Positions 24,082 to 32,784 of a stretch of DNA of 34,791 nt are shown here, piece by piece. Origin of the DNA: SFLA01 sp045595165. GTDB lineage: Bacteria; Bacillota; Clostridia; Oscillospirales; CAG-382. The stretch lies in assembly GCA_045595165.1 (NCBI GenBank), contig JAZNZY010000012.1:1-34791 (forward strand), in the 5' to 3' direction. Both the position numbers and the translations under genes were made by a program. Positions within the stretch are counted from its first letter, which is position 1, and each line of letters starts with the position of its first letter. The notes beneath the pieces were generated by a model. The model saw only the letters and a program-made list of their open reading frames with translations, was not told the origin of the DNA and ran no database searches.

Positions 24082-24380
24082 TGAATAAATCTGCATACGA
24101 TATCATTATCAAGCCCGTTATCACCGAAGCTTCCAACGAAGACATGCAGAATCGCAAGTACACCTTCAAGGTTGCTACCGATGCTAACAAGGTAGAAATA
24201 AAGAACGCTGTTGAAAAGGTTTTTCCCGGCGTTAAGGTTGAAAAAGTAACCACTATTTCCGTTAAGGGCAAGGAAAAGAGAATGGGCTACAACTACGGCA
24301 AGACCGCAGCTTGGAAAAAGGCCATCGTTAAGCTTGCTCCTGAATCCAAGACCATCGAATTCTTCGATAGCCTTATGTAA
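24081..24380 (+). CDS. rplW: 50S ribosomal protein L23
   Basis: 99 residues. DIIIKPVITEASNEDMQNRKYTFKV and the loop KVEKVTTISVKGKEKRMG are typical of L23, the tunnel-exit docking site for trigger factor and SRP. The start ATG shares its A with the rplD stop (TAATG), indicating translational coupling. GAGGAGG in the end of rplD is the ribosome site. Confidence 0.98.
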   Translation: MNKSAYDIIIKPVITEASNEDMQNRKYTFKVATDANKVEIKNAVEKVFPGVKVEKVTTISVKGKEKRMGYNYGKTAAWKKAIVKLAPESKTIEFFDSLM

Positions 24381-24397
24381 TCGAAAGGAGTTATACA

Positions 24398-25228
24398 ATG
24401 GCTGTTAAGACTTATAAACCCACAACTCCGTCGAGAAGACATATGACTACTCCCTCCTTTGCGGAGATTACCAAGAAGACTCCTGAGAAATCTCTCGTAG
24501 TTACTCTCAAGAGCAAAGCAGGCCGTAACAATCTCGGCCGCGTAACCGTTCGTCACCAGGGCGGCGGCAACAAGAGAAAGTACAGAATCATCGATTTCAA
24601 GAGAAACAATACTTCTCCTTGCACCGTAACCGCTATCGAGTACGATCCTAACCGTACCGCTTACATCGCACTTCTTTGCGATGAACAGGGCAACAAGAGC
24701 TACACCATGGCTCCTAACGGCATTAAGGTAGGCGACGTTCTTTACTCCGGCGCAGACAGCGATATCCGTCCCGGTAACGTTCTTCCTCTTGCTAACATCC
24801 CCGTTGGTACCGTTATCTACAACATCGAACTTTACCCCGGCAGAGGCGCACAGCTGGTTCGTTCCGCTGGTGCAGCTGCACAGCTTATGTCTAAGGAAGG
24901 CAAGATGGGCCAGGTAAGACTTCCCTCCGGCGAAGTTCGCTACGTTCGTCTTGACTGTACCGCTACTATCGGTCAGGTTGGTAACCTCGAGCACGAGAAT
25001 ATCAAGATCGGTAAAGCAGGTAAGAAGCGCCATATGGGCATCCGTCCCACCGTACGGGCTTCCGTCATGAACCCCGTAGACCACCCCCACGGTGGTGGTG
25101 AAGGCCGTGCACCTATCGGTCATCCCGGTCCTTTGACTCCTTGGGGCAAGCCTGCTCTCGGTTATAAGACCAGAAACAAGAAGGCTCGCACCGATAAGTT
25201 TATCGTTAAGCGCAGAAACGCTAAGTAA
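24398..25228 (+). CDS. rplB: 50S ribosomal protein L2
   Basis: 276 residues. MAVKTYKPTTPSRRHMTTPSF at the N-terminus, then GRNNLGRVTVRHQGGGNKRKYR, and the conserved DHPHGGGEGR segment near residue 227 required for peptidyl transferase activity. GAAAGGAG precedes the ATG. Confidence 0.99.
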   Translation: MAVKTYKPTTPSRRHMTTPSFAEITKKTPEKSLVVTLKSKAGRNNLGRVTVRHQGGGNKRKYRIIDFKRNNTSPCTVTAIEYDPNRTAYIALLCDEQGNKSYTMAPNGIKVGDVLYSGADSDIRPGNVLPLANIPVGTVIYNIELYPGRGAQLVRSAGAAAQLMSKEGKMGQVRLPSGEVRYVRLDCTATIGQVGNLEHENIKIGKAGKKRHMGIRPTVRASVMNPVDHPHGGGEGRAPIGHPGPLTPWGKPALGYKTRNKKARTDKFIVKRRNAK

Positions 25229-25251
25229 TACGGTGAAGGAGGAATAAACAA

Positions 25252-25530
25252 ATGAGCAGAAGCGTTAAAAAAGGCCCTTTTGTGGAGCCTAAATTATATC
25301 AGAGAATTTGCGAAATGAACGAGAAGGGCGAGAAGAGAGTTCTCAAGACTTGGTCCCGTGCTTCCGTAATATTCCCCGAATTCGTAGGACACACCATCGC
25401 AGTACATGACGGCAAAAAGCACGTTCCTGTATATGTAGTAGAAGATATGGTAGGACACAGACTCGGCGAGTTCGCTCCCACCAGACACTTCAAGGGACAC
25501 AGCGGTTCCAAGACATCGAACAGCAAGTAA
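25252..25530 (+). CDS. rpsS: 30S ribosomal protein S19
   Basis: 92 residues. MSRSVKKGPFVEPKL, IAVHDGKKHVPVYV and GEFAPTRHFKGHSG are diagnostic S19 motifs. It lies in the 30S head, contacting S13 and 16S rRNA. GGAGGA precedes the ATG. Confidence 0.99.
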   Translation: MSRSVKKGPFVEPKLYQRICEMNEKGEKRVLKTWSRASVIFPEFVGHTIAVHDGKKHVPVYVVEDMVGHRLGEFAPTRHFKGHSGSKTSNSK

Positions 25531-25548
25531 GCGGAAGGAGAAAATATA

Positions 25549-25899
25549 ATGGAACAGAAGATAGCAAAGGCTTATCTCAAGCAGCTCCGTATGACTCCCC
25601 GCAAGGTCAAGATCGTTCTCGACCTTATAAGAGGCAAAAACGTTGCTGAGGCAGCCGCAATACTCAAATATACCAATAAGATCGCATGCGAACCCGTTCT
25701 TAAGCTTCTTAATTCGGCTATCGCAAACGCAGATCATAACTTCGGAATGGATGTTGAAAAACTCTACGTTTCCGAATGCTTCGTTACCCCCGGTATCATG
25801 AAGCACATGAAGAGAATGAGACCCCGCGCAAAGGGCAGAGGCGACAGAATCCTTAAGCGCACTTCTCATGTAACCATCGCACTTGCGGAAAAAAATTAA
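25549..25899 (+). CDS. rplV: 50S ribosomal protein L22
   Basis: 116 residues. RMTPRKVKIVLDLIRGKNVAEA and the tunnel hairpin region MKHMKRMRPRAKGRGDRI identify L22; the hairpin lines the exit tunnel where macrolides bind. GGAAGGAG precedes the ATG. Confidence 0.99.
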   Translation: MEQKIAKAYLKQLRMTPRKVKIVLDLIRGKNVAEAAAILKYTNKIACEPVLKLLNSAIANADHNFGMDVEKLYVSECFVTPGIMKHMKRMRPRAKGRGDRILKRTSHVTIALAEKN

Positions 25900-25913
25900 G
25901 GAGGGTACAGTAA

Positions 25914-26567
25914 ATGGGTCAGAAAGTTAATCCTCACGGTCTCCGTGTCGGTATAATCAAGGACTGGGATTCCCGTTGGTTCGTTAAAGACGAAGTTTTC
26001 GGTGATACTCTCGTTTCCGATTACAAACTCAGAAAGTTCCTCACCGCAAGACTTGCAGGTGCAGGCGTAGCAAAGATAGAAATCGAGCGCGACAACGCAA
26101 AGGTTCGCGTAATCGTACGCTGTGCAAAGCCCGGTATCGTTATCGGTAAGGGCGGCGCAGAAATTGAAAAGCTTCGCAAGGAAGTTGAAAACTTCGTTGG
26201 CAAGCCCGCAGCAGTTAACGTAATCGAGATCAAACAGCCCGATCTCAACGCACTGCTTGTTGCTCAGAATATCGCAGCACAGCTCGAAAAGAGAACTTCG
26301 TTCCGCCGCGCAATGAAAATGGCTATCGGCAGAACTATGAAGCTTGGTGCAAAAGGTATCAAGGTTGCAGTTTCCGGCCGTCTCGGCGGTGCAGAAATCG
26401 CAAGAACCGAGCATTACCATGAAGGCACTATTCCGCTTCAGACCCTCAGAGCCGATATCGATTACGGCTTCTATGAGGCTAATACCACCTACGGTAAGAT
26501 CGGCATCAAGGTATGGATATACAAGGGTGAAGTTCTTCCCGAGGTAAAGCGTCAGGGAGGTAAATAA
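25914..26567 (+). CDS. rpsC: 30S ribosomal protein S3
   Basis: 217 residues. N-terminal MGQKVNPHGLRVGIIKDWDS, KH domain with VIGKGGAEIEKLRKEVE (about 78-94), and C-terminal signature HYHEGTIPLQTLRADIDYG. S3 forms part of the mRNA entry site and helicase. GGAGGG precedes the ATG. Confidence 0.99.
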   Translation: MGQKVNPHGLRVGIIKDWDSRWFVKDEVFGDTLVSDYKLRKFLTARLAGAGVAKIEIERDNAKVRVIVRCAKPGIVIGKGGAEIEKLRKEVENFVGKPAAVNVIEIKQPDLNALLVAQNIAAQLEKRTSFRRAMKMAIGRTMKLGAKGIKVAVSGRLGGAEIARTEHYHEGTIPLQTLRADIDYGFYEANTTYGKIGIKVWIYKGEVLPEVKRQGGK

Positions 26568-26569
26568 TC

Positions 26570-26989
26570 ATGTTAATGCCCAAAAGAGTTAAATACAGAC
26601 GTGTTCAGCGCGGCAGACTCACCGGTAAGGCACATCGCGGTAATACCATTACCTACGGTACCTACGGCCTCGTAGCTGCTGAACCCGCTTGGATCACCAG
26701 TAACCAGATCGAAGCAGCCCGTATCGCTATGACTCGTTACATCAAGCGTGGCGGTAAGGTTTGGATAAAGATATTCCCCGATAAGCCCATCACCGAGAAG
26801 CCTGCTGAAACCCGAATGGGTTCCGGTAAAGGTTCTCCCGAGTACTGGGTAGCTGTGGTTAAGCCCGGCAGAGTTATGTTTGAAATGGACGGTATTACCG
26901 AAGAACAGGCACGCGAAGCTATGCGTCTTGCTTCTCACAAGCTTCCTATCAAATGTAAGTTCGCTACCAAGGCTGACCTTGAGAAATAG
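26570..26989 (+). CDS. rplP: 50S ribosomal protein L16
   Basis: 139 residues. MLMPKRVKYRRVQRGRLTGKA, KVWIKIFPDKPITEKPAETRM and GSGKGSPEYWVAVVKPGR are classic L16 motifs. The first ATG (26570) is used, since it gives the family N-terminus and lies about 8 nt after GGGAGG within rpsC. The gene begins 2 nt after the rpsC stop. Confidence 0.99.
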   Translation: MLMPKRVKYRRVQRGRLTGKAHRGNTITYGTYGLVAAEPAWITSNQIEAARIAMTRYIKRGGKVWIKIFPDKPITEKPAETRMGSGKGSPEYWVAVVKPGRVMFEMDGITEEQAREAMRLASHKLPIKCKFATKADLEK

Positions 26990-27000
26990 GAGGTATTACA

Positions 27001-27201
27001 ATGGAATTAAAAGAAATCAGAGGTAAGTCTCCTGAAGAACTCAACAAGATTCTGGAGGAGCAGAAAGAAGAACTCTTCAAGCTGCGTTTCCAGCACTCCA
27101 TACACCAGCTCGACAACCCTATGAAGCTTGTCGAGACTAAGAAGACCATCGCCAGAGTGCTCACGGTTCTCCGTGAGAAAGAACTCTCTACGCAGGCGTA
27201 A
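27001..27201 (+). CDS. rpmC: 50S ribosomal protein L29
   Basis: 66 residues, two-helix coiled protein. MELKEIRGKSPEEL, KEELFKLRFQHSIHQLDNP and RVLTVLREKE match L29, which lies with L23 at the tunnel exit. TAGGAGG precedes the ATG and overlaps the rplP stop. Confidence 0.98.
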   Translation: MELKEIRGKSPEELNKILEEQKEELFKLRFQHSIHQLDNPMKLVETKKTIARVLTVLREKELSTQA

Positions 27202-27221
27202 GCGGAAAGGAGTAACCGAAA

Positions 27222-27479
27222 ATGGAAGAAAGAGCACTTAGAAAAACAAGAGTTGGTATCGTAGTAAGCGACAAGATGGAAAAGACCGTTGTTGTTGCAG
27301 TACGCGATAACGTTAAGCACCCCCTTTATAAAAAGATCGTTAAACGTACCGTTAAGTTCAAGGCTCACGATGAGAACAACGAATGCGGTATCGGTGACAC
27401 CGTAGAGATCATGGAAACCCGTCCCCTTTCCAAGGACAAGTATTTCCGTGTAGTAAGAATTGTCGAGAAGGCTAAGTAA
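27222..27479 (+). CDS. rpsQ: 30S ribosomal protein S17
   Basis: 85 residues. An OB-fold protein with TRVGIVVSDKMEKTVVVAV, HPLYKKIVKRTVKFKAHDE and the C-terminal KYFRVVRIVEKA. A primary 16S rRNA-binding protein. GAAAGGAG precedes the ATG. Confidence 0.98.
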   Translation: MEERALRKTRVGIVVSDKMEKTVVVAVRDNVKHPLYKKIVKRTVKFKAHDENNECGIGDTVEIMETRPLSKDKYFRVVRIVEKAK

Positions 27480-27491
27480 GGAGGAAACACG

Positions 27492-27860
27492 ATGATACAA
27501 CAGCAGTCATTTATGAAAGTTGCTGATAATACCGGCGCAAAAGAGCTGATGTGCATCCGAGTTCTTGGCGGTACCGGCAGACGTTACGCAGGAATCGGCG
27601 ACGTTGTGGTTTGCTCGGTTAAGAAGGCAGCTCCCGGCGGAGTAGTTAAGAAGGGTGACGTTGTTACTGCAGTAGTAGTAAGAACCGTTAAGGGCCAGCG
27701 CAGAGCAGATGGTTCCTATATCAGATTTGACGAAAACGCTGCAGTTCTTATCAAGGAAGATAAGAACCCCAGAGGTACTCGTATCTTTGGCCCGGTTGCA
27801 AGAGAGCTTCGTGAGAAGGATTATATGAAGATCCTCTCCCTCGCACCTGAAGTTGTGTAA
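27492..27860 (+). CDS. rplN: 50S ribosomal protein L14
   Basis: 122 residues. MIQQQSFMKVADNTGAKELM, DVVVCSVKKAAPGG and the C-terminal GTRIFGPVARELREKDYMKI are diagnostic. L14 contacts the 30S subunit and is the target of RsfS. AAGGAGG follows directly on the rpsQ stop. Confidence 0.99.
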   Translation: MIQQQSFMKVADNTGAKELMCIRVLGGTGRRYAGIGDVVVCSVKKAAPGGVVKKGDVVTAVVVRTVKGQRRADGSYIRFDENAAVLIKEDKNPRGTRIFGPVARELREKDYMKILSLAPEVV

Positions 27861-27876
27861 TTGGAGGTAAAGGATA

Positions 27877-28191
27877 ATGAGTAATGTTCATGTAAAGACC
27901 GGTGAAACCGTAATAGTTAATTCCGGTAAGTATAAGGGAGTTAAGGGCGAAGTTGTTGCCGTATCTCCCAAGGAAGGCAAAGTTATCGTTAAAGGTGTTC
28001 ATACCGTTTCCAAGCACGTTAAGCCCCGCAGACAGGGCGAAGCTGGCGGTATCGTAAAGACCGAAGGCGCTATCTATGCTTGCAAGGTATCTCCTTACTG
28101 CAAGGAATGCAAGAAGGGTACCCGCGTTTCCGTTAAAGTTGTTGACGGAAAGAAAATCAGAAGCTGCGCTAAGTGCGGCAAAGCACTGTAA
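27877..28191 (+). CDS. rplX: 50S ribosomal protein L24 (zinc-type C-terminus)
   Basis: 104 residues. A KOW motif near the N-terminus (TVIVNSGKYKGVKGEVVAV), then the L24 motif HTVSKHVKPRRQGEAGGIV. The C-terminal part has four paired cysteines (YCKEC and SCAKC), a likely zinc knuckle. An assembly initiator of the large subunit. TGGAGG precedes the ATG. Confidence 0.97.
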   Translation: MSNVHVKTGETVIVNSGKYKGVKGEVVAVSPKEGKVIVKGVHTVSKHVKPRRQGEAGGIVKTEGAIYACKVSPYCKECKKGTRVSVKVVDGKKIRSCAKCGKAL

Positions 28192-28205
28192 AGGAGGAGG
28201 ACGCA

Positions 28206-28748
28206 ATGGCAAGACTTAAGGAATTCTATAAGAGCGAAGTTGCTCCTGCTCTTATGACAAAATTTAATTACAGCAGCCCCATGCAGATCCCTCGCCTTGA
28301 AAAGGTCGTTGTTAACGTAGGTTGCGGCGACGCGAAGGACAACAGCAAGGTTATCGACGCTGTTATGGCAGATATCGCTGCTATTACCGGTCAGAAGCCC
28401 GTAGCTACCAAGGCTCGTAAGTCTATTTCTAACTTCAAGCTTCGTGAAGGCTCTCTCAACGGTGTTAAGGTAACTCTTCGTGCAGAAAAAATGTACGAAT
28501 TCGTAGATAAGCTTTTCAATCTTTCTCTTCCCCGTGTAAGAGACTTTAAGGGTATCAACCCCAACGCCTTCGACGGCCGCGGCAACTACTCTCTCGGTCT
28601 CAAGGAACAGCTGATCTTCCCCGAAATCGAGTACGATAAGGTTGATAAGGTCAGAGGTATGGATATCGTATTTGTAACGACCGCCAATACCGACGAAGAA
28701 GCAAAAGAGCTTCTCGCACTCCTTGGCGCACCGTTCGCAAGACAGTAA
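28206..28748 (+). CDS. rplE: 50S ribosomal protein L5
   Basis: 180 residues. MARLKEFYKSEVAPALMTKF, QKPVATKARKSISNFKLREG and GRGNYSLGLKEQLIFPEI are typical. L5 forms the central protuberance with 5S rRNA and L18. The ATG at 28206 is chosen over an earlier in-frame non-ATG codon, because AGGAGGAGG lies 4-10 nt before it and the N-terminus matches the family. Confidence 0.99.
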   Translation: MARLKEFYKSEVAPALMTKFNYSSPMQIPRLEKVVVNVGCGDAKDNSKVIDAVMADIAAITGQKPVATKARKSISNFKLREGSLNGVKVTLRAEKMYEFVDKLFNLSLPRVRDFKGINPNAFDGRGNYSLGLKEQLIFPEIEYDKVDKVRGMDIVFVTTANTDEEAKELLALLGAPFARQ

Positions 28749-28763
28749 GGAGGAACGTGAAAA

Positions 28764-28949
28764 ATGGCAAGAAAATCTATGATACTGAAGCAGGCTAAAG
28801 CACCCAAGTTCTCCACCAGATACTACAATCGGTGCAAGATCTGCGGAAGACCTCACGCATATCTCCGCAAGTACGGTATATGCCGTATCTGTTTCCGTGA
28901 ACTCGCTTATAAGGGCGAAATTCCCGGCGTAAAGAAAGCAAGTTGGTAA
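28764..28949 (+). CDS. rpsN: 30S ribosomal protein S14, zinc (type Z) form
   Basis: 61 residues, the short zinc-binding S14 of Firmicutes. The ligands are C24, C27 (CKIC), C40 and C43 (CRIC), and the C-terminus GEIPGVKKASW is standard. AAGGAGG precedes the ATG. Possession of this form in the main operon points to a Gram-positive-type lineage. Confidence 0.99.
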   Translation: MARKSMILKQAKAPKFSTRYYNRCKICGRPHAYLRKYGICRICFRELAYKGEIPGVKKASW

Positions 28950-28964
28950 AAGGAGGAATAAACA

Positions 28965-29363
28965 ATGCAAATTACTGATGTAGTAGCAGATATGCTCACC
29001 AGAATCCGCAATGCAAATATTGCAAAGCACGATACCGTTGATATTCCTGCTTCCAATCTGAAGAAGTCTATCGCTCAGATCCTCCTCGAAGAAGGCTACA
29101 TTGCCGGCTACGAGTGCAAGGAAGATAACAAGCAGGGTATCATCACCGTTACCCTTAAGTACGGCCCCGGCAAGAAGAGAATCATCGAAGGTCTTCGCAG
29201 AGTTTCCAAGCCCGGCCTCAGAATTTATGCATCCTGCGAAGATATGCCCAGAGTCAGAAACGGCCTCGGCATCGCTATCGTGTCCACCAGCAAGGGTATT
29301 ATGACCGATAAGCGCGCTCGCAAGGAAAACGTCGGCGGCGAAGTTCTCGCCTTCGTATGGTAA
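28965..29363 (+). CDS. rpsH: 30S ribosomal protein S8
   Basis: 132 residues. ITDVVADMLTRIRNANIAKH at the N-terminus and the C-terminal signature LGIAIVSTSKGIMTDKRARK ending in GGEVLAFVW. S8 is the regulator of the spc operon in E. coli. AGGAGGA precedes the ATG. Confidence 0.99.
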   Translation: MQITDVVADMLTRIRNANIAKHDTVDIPASNLKKSIAQILLEEGYIAGYECKEDNKQGIITVTLKYGPGKKRIIEGLRRVSKPGLRIYASCEDMPRVRNGLGIAIVSTSKGIMTDKRARKENVGGEVLAFVW

Positions 29364-29375
29364 GGAGGTAACAAG

Positions 29376-29915
29376 ATGTCAAGAATAGGCAGAGCCCCCA
29401 TTACCCTTCCTGCAGGTGTAACCGTAGACGTTGCAGAAAACAACGTAGTTACCGTTAAGGGCCCCAAGGGTACCCTTACTCAGCAGCTCAGACCCGAGAT
29501 GATCATCGAAGTTGGCGCAGGTGTAGTAACCGTTTCCCGTCCTGATGATGAGAAGACCAACAGATCTCTCCACGGCCTCACCAGAACTCTTATCAACAAT
29601 ATGGTTGTTGGTGTTACCGAAGGCTACAAGAAGACTCTTGAAATCAACGGCGTTGGTTACAGAGCAGCCGTTCAGGGCAAACAGCTTGTACTCAATATCG
29701 GTTATTCTCACAACGTAGTGTTTGATCAGCCCGAAGGAATTGTTTTTGAATGCCCCAACTCCAACACCGTTGTAGTTAACGGTATCAACAAGCAGCAGGT
29801 TGGTCAGCTCGCAGCAGAAATAAGAGCTAAACGTCCTCCTGAACCTTATCTTGGCAAGGGTATTAAGTACTCTGATGAAAAGATAAGACGTAAGGTCGGC
29901 AAGGCCGCGAAGTAA
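29376..29915 (+). CDS. rplF: 50S ribosomal protein L6
   Basis: 179 residues. MSRIGRAPITLPAGVTV, two repeated L6 domains, and the C-terminal signature KRPPEPYLGKGIKYSDEKIR. Located near the GTPase-associated centre. AAGGAGG follows the rpsH stop. Confidence 0.99.
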   Translation: MSRIGRAPITLPAGVTVDVAENNVVTVKGPKGTLTQQLRPEMIIEVGAGVVTVSRPDDEKTNRSLHGLTRTLINNMVVGVTEGYKKTLEINGVGYRAAVQGKQLVLNIGYSHNVVFDQPEGIVFECPNSNTVVVNGINKQQVGQLAAEIRAKRPPEPYLGKGIKYSDEKIRRKVGKAAK

Positions 29916-29935
29916 ACGAAAGGAGAGTGTGAATA

Positions 29936-30295
29936 ATGGTAACCCGTATAGACAGCAATAAGAAGCGTCTGCAAAGACACAAGAGAGTTAGAGCTAAGAT
30001 ATTTGGCACTCCCGCAAGACCCCGTCTTTGTGTTTATCGCTCCGAAAATAACATTTACGCTCAGATAATCGATGATACTGTAGGCAACACCTTAGTATCC
30101 GCTTCCAGCACCGAAAAAGAGTTCGGCACTTCCGGCGGCAACAAAGAAGCTGCAAAGAAGGTTGGCGAACTCGTGGCTAAGAGAGCACTGGAAAAGAACA
30201 TAACCGAAGTTGTGTTCGACAGAGGCGGCTATCTCTTCCACGGCAGAGTGCTTGAGCTTGCCAACGCGGCACGCGAAGCCGGTTTGAAGTTTTAG
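29936..30295 (+). CDS. rplR: 50S ribosomal protein L18
   Basis: 119 residues. KRLQRHKRVRAKIFGT, RPRLCVYRSENNIYAQIIDD and the C-terminal VFDRGGYLFHGRVLELANAAREAGL are diagnostic. Binds 5S rRNA with L5. AAAGGAG lies about 11 nt before the ATG. Confidence 0.99.
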   Translation: MVTRIDSNKKRLQRHKRVRAKIFGTPARPRLCVYRSENNIYAQIIDDTVGNTLVSASSTEKEFGTSGGNKEAAKKVGELVAKRALEKNITEVVFDRGGYLFHGRVLELANAAREAGLKF

Positions 30296-30304
30296 GAGGA
30301 TAAG

Positions 30305-30805
30305 ATGGCTAAAAAAGTTGATTACTCTAACATCGAATTCAAAGAAACCCTTATTAATACCAAGCGCGTAAGCAAAACCGTAAAGGGCGGTCGTATCGCA
30401 AGATTTTCCGCACTGGTTGTTGTAGGCGATGGTCAGGGTCATATCGGTTACGGTATCGGCAAAGCAGCCGAAGTACCCGATGCAATAAAGAAAGCACTTG
30501 AATCTGCAAAGAAAAACGTTGTTGAGGTTTCTCTCAACGGCACTACCATTCCTCACGAGATTATCGGTGAGTACGGCGCAGGCAGAGTTCTTCTCAAGCC
30601 CGCAGCACCCGGTACCGGTATCATCGCAGGCGGTACGATGCGTGCAGTTCTCGATATCGCAGGTATCCACGATATCCGCGGTAAATCGCTTCGTTCCAAC
30701 AATCCGGTGAACGTTGTCAAGGCAACCTTCAATGCTCTTACTTCTCTCAGCACTGTTGAGCAGGTAGCTGCAAAGCGCGGCATTCCTGTTGAAGCTGTTA
30801 AATAA
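30305..30805 (+). CDS. rpsE: 30S ribosomal protein S5
   Basis: 166 residues. N-terminal double-stranded RNA-binding-like domain with RVSKTVKGGRIARFSALVVV and GYGIGKAAEVPDAI, then GRVLLKPAAPGTGIIAGG. S5 lies at the mRNA entry and decoding region and affects fidelity. TAGGAGG overlaps the rplR stop. Confidence 0.99.
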   Translation: MAKKVDYSNIEFKETLINTKRVSKTVKGGRIARFSALVVVGDGQGHIGYGIGKAAEVPDAIKKALESAKKNVVEVSLNGTTIPHEIIGEYGAGRVLLKPAAPGTGIIAGGTMRAVLDIAGIHDIRGKSLRSNNPVNVVKATFNALTSLSTVEQVAAKRGIPVEAVK

Positions 30806-30818
30806 GGAGGACACGAAG

Positions 30819-31001
30819 ATGGCAAAAGTAAAGATAACTCTCACCAGAAGCCTCATCGGCCATAAAAAGAACCAGATCCTTACCGCAAAGTCCCTCGGTC
30901 TTAACAAGATCGGCGATTTCAAGGTAGCCGAGAGAAATCCTCTCATCGACGGCAAGATCAACGTGATCTCTCACCTGATCTCCGTTGAGGATGCTGAGTA
31001 A
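30819..31001 (+). CDS. rpmD: 50S ribosomal protein L30
   Basis: 60 residues. MAKVKITLTRSLIGHKKNQI and SLGLNKIGDFKVAERNPLIDG match L30. The ATG at 30819 follows AAGGAGG at correct spacing. An earlier in-frame codon inside rpsE was rejected. L30 is absent from some bacteria, so its presence here is informative. Confidence 0.97.
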   Translation: MAKVKITLTRSLIGHKKNQILTAKSLGLNKIGDFKVAERNPLIDGKINVISHLISVEDAE

Positions 31002-31020
31002 TAAAAGGGAGGATACAAAT

Positions 31021-31461
31021 ATGAAGCTTCACGAACTTTCTCCCGCTACCGGCGCAGTTAAAGCCCGTTTCAGAAAAGGCAGAGGCGCAGGAAGCGGCAA
31101 CGGTAAGACAGCAGGCAAGGGCCACAAGGGTCAGAACGCCCGTACCGGCGGCGGTGTAAGACCCGGCTTCGAAGGCGGCCAGCTCCCTATCTACCGTAAA
31201 CTTCCCAAGAGAGGTTTTAAAAACCATTTCGCAACCAAGTATGTAAACGTAAATCTTGAACAACTCAATCAGTTTGAAAACGGTACCGTAGTAGACCTCA
31301 GCGTACTTCTCGCAGAGGGTGTTGTTAAGAACGAGTTCGACGGACTCAAGGTTCTCGGCAACGGCGAACTTACTAAGACTCTTACCGTGAAAGCTGCAGC
31401 TTTCTCTGCTTCGGCTAAGGAGAAGATCGAAGCCGCAGGCGGAAAGGCTGAGGTGGAATAA
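31021..31461 (+). CDS. rplO: 50S ribosomal protein L15
   Basis: 146 residues. MKLHELSPATGAVKARFRKG, the Gly-rich tail GAGSGNGKTAGKGHKGQNAR and GFEGGQLPIYRKLPKRGF are diagnostic. The start at 31021 follows GGGAGGA. An in-frame upstream start overlapping rpmD was rejected. The stop shares a base with the secY start (TAATG). Confidence 0.99.
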   Translation: MKLHELSPATGAVKARFRKGRGAGSGNGKTAGKGHKGQNARTGGGVRPGFEGGQLPIYRKLPKRGFKNHFATKYVNVNLEQLNQFENGTVVDLSVLLAEGVVKNEFDGLKVLGNGELTKTLTVKAAAFSASAKEKIEAAGGKAEVE

Positions 31462-32771
31462 TGTTCAGTGTATTAAAGAACGCATGGAAGGTAGCCGATA
31501 TCCGTAAGAAGATACTCTTCACGCTGGGAATCATCCTTCTGTTCCGTCTGGGTAGTGCAGTTCCCGTACCTTTCTTCAGCGCAGAAGCACTTGATTCTCT
31601 GTTCAGCTCCTCCACTATGCAAGGTTCCCTTTTCGGCTATTTCAATATGCTGAGCGGCGATGCCTTCGCAAAAGGAAATCTGTTCGCACTTAGCATTTCC
31701 CCTTACATTACCGCATCTATCGTTATTCAGCTTTTGGGTATTGCTTTTCCTAAGCTCGGTGAGCTTTCCAAGAGCGGTCCCGAAGGACAGAAGAAGATAA
31801 ATAAGATCACCCGCTATACCACCATCGGTTTGGCAATAATCACTGCAATCGGTTATTATCTTACTATGAAGAGCCTCGGCGCTCTTACCGAAAAACACTG
31901 GTTTGCAGCAGTAGTAGTAGTTGCCGCTTACACCGCAGGTGCTATGATGGTTATGTGGCTGGGCGAAAAGATCGATGAAAAGGGAATAGGAAATGGTATT
32001 TCCATCCTCCTGTTCGTAAACATCGTTGCAAGTTTCCCCAGCATGTTCACAAGAATGTGGGCTATGATCCACTACAACGGAACTTGGGATTTCTCCCAGA
32101 TTCCTTGGATGGTAATCCTCCTCATCCTTATGCTTGCAACTATCGTATTCGTAGTTGTTATCAACGAGGCAGAGAGAAGACTTCCCGTTCAGTATGCTAA
32201 ACGTACCGTAGGCAGAAAAGTTTACGGCGGTATGAACACCAACCTTCCCATCAAGGTTATGATGGCAGGCGTGCTTCCCGTAATTTTTGCTCAGGCAATC
32301 GTTTCCATTCCCGCAACGCTCGCACAGCTGATTCCTTCTTGGCAGAATAGCGAATTCTTCAACAACTGGTTCAGCCCCGGCGTACTTCCCGGCGGTGCGA
32401 TCTATGCGCTTATCTACTTTGTTTTGATAATTGCATTTGCATACTTCTATATATCCACAATATTTGATCCCGTTGAGGTTGCTAACAACCTTAAGAAGAA
32501 CGGCGGCACCATTATGGGCTACCGTCCCGGCGAACCTACTGCGGCATATATCAAGAAGGTACTTGACAGAGTAACCCTTATGGGTGCAATTGCATTGGCT
32601 ATCCTGGTTATACTCCCCATAATGCTCGCTTGGACCGGCGTGCCTGCGTTCACCAACTTTACCCTTGGCGGAACGTCCATCATCATCGTTGTCGGTGTAG
32701 CTATCGAAACTACCCGCAGCCTTGAAAGCCAGATCACAATGCGTCATTATAAGGGCTTCCTGGAAGAATAA
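31461..32771 (+). CDS. secY: Preprotein translocase subunit SecY
   Basis: 436 residues, the ten-helix channel protein of the Sec translocon. N-terminal KNAWKVADIRKKILFTL, the first-helix RLGSAVPVPF, plug/second-helix region FALSISPYITASIVIQLL, cytoplasmic loop NEAERRLPVQYAKR, and the C-terminal MRHYKGFLEE. Start codon overlaps the rplO stop by one base, implying coupling. Full length. Confidence 0.99.
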   Translation: MFSVLKNAWKVADIRKKILFTLGIILLFRLGSAVPVPFFSAEALDSLFSSSTMQGSLFGYFNMLSGDAFAKGNLFALSISPYITASIVIQLLGIAFPKLGELSKSGPEGQKKINKITRYTTIGLAIITAIGYYLTMKSLGALTEKHWFAAVVVVAAYTAGAMMVMWLGEKIDEKGIGNGISILLFVNIVASFPSMFTRMWAMIHYNGTWDFSQIPWMVILLILMLATIVFVVVINEAERRLPVQYAKRTVGRKVYGGMNTNLPIKVMMAGVLPVIFAQAIVSIPATLAQLIPSWQNSEFFNNWFSPGVLPGGAIYALIYFVLIIAFAYFYISTIFDPVEVANNLKKNGGTIMGYRPGEPTAAYIKKVLDRVTLMGAIALAILVILPIMLAWTGVPAFTNFTLGGTSIIIVVGVAIETTRSLESQITMRHYKGFLEE

Positions 32772-32784
32772 TAGGGAGATTTAA

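Noticed and set aside
31473..32747. 424-codon open frame antisense to secY
   Set aside because: Shadow of secY; it lacks hydrophobic or domain structure of its own and lies inside a single highly expressed operon.
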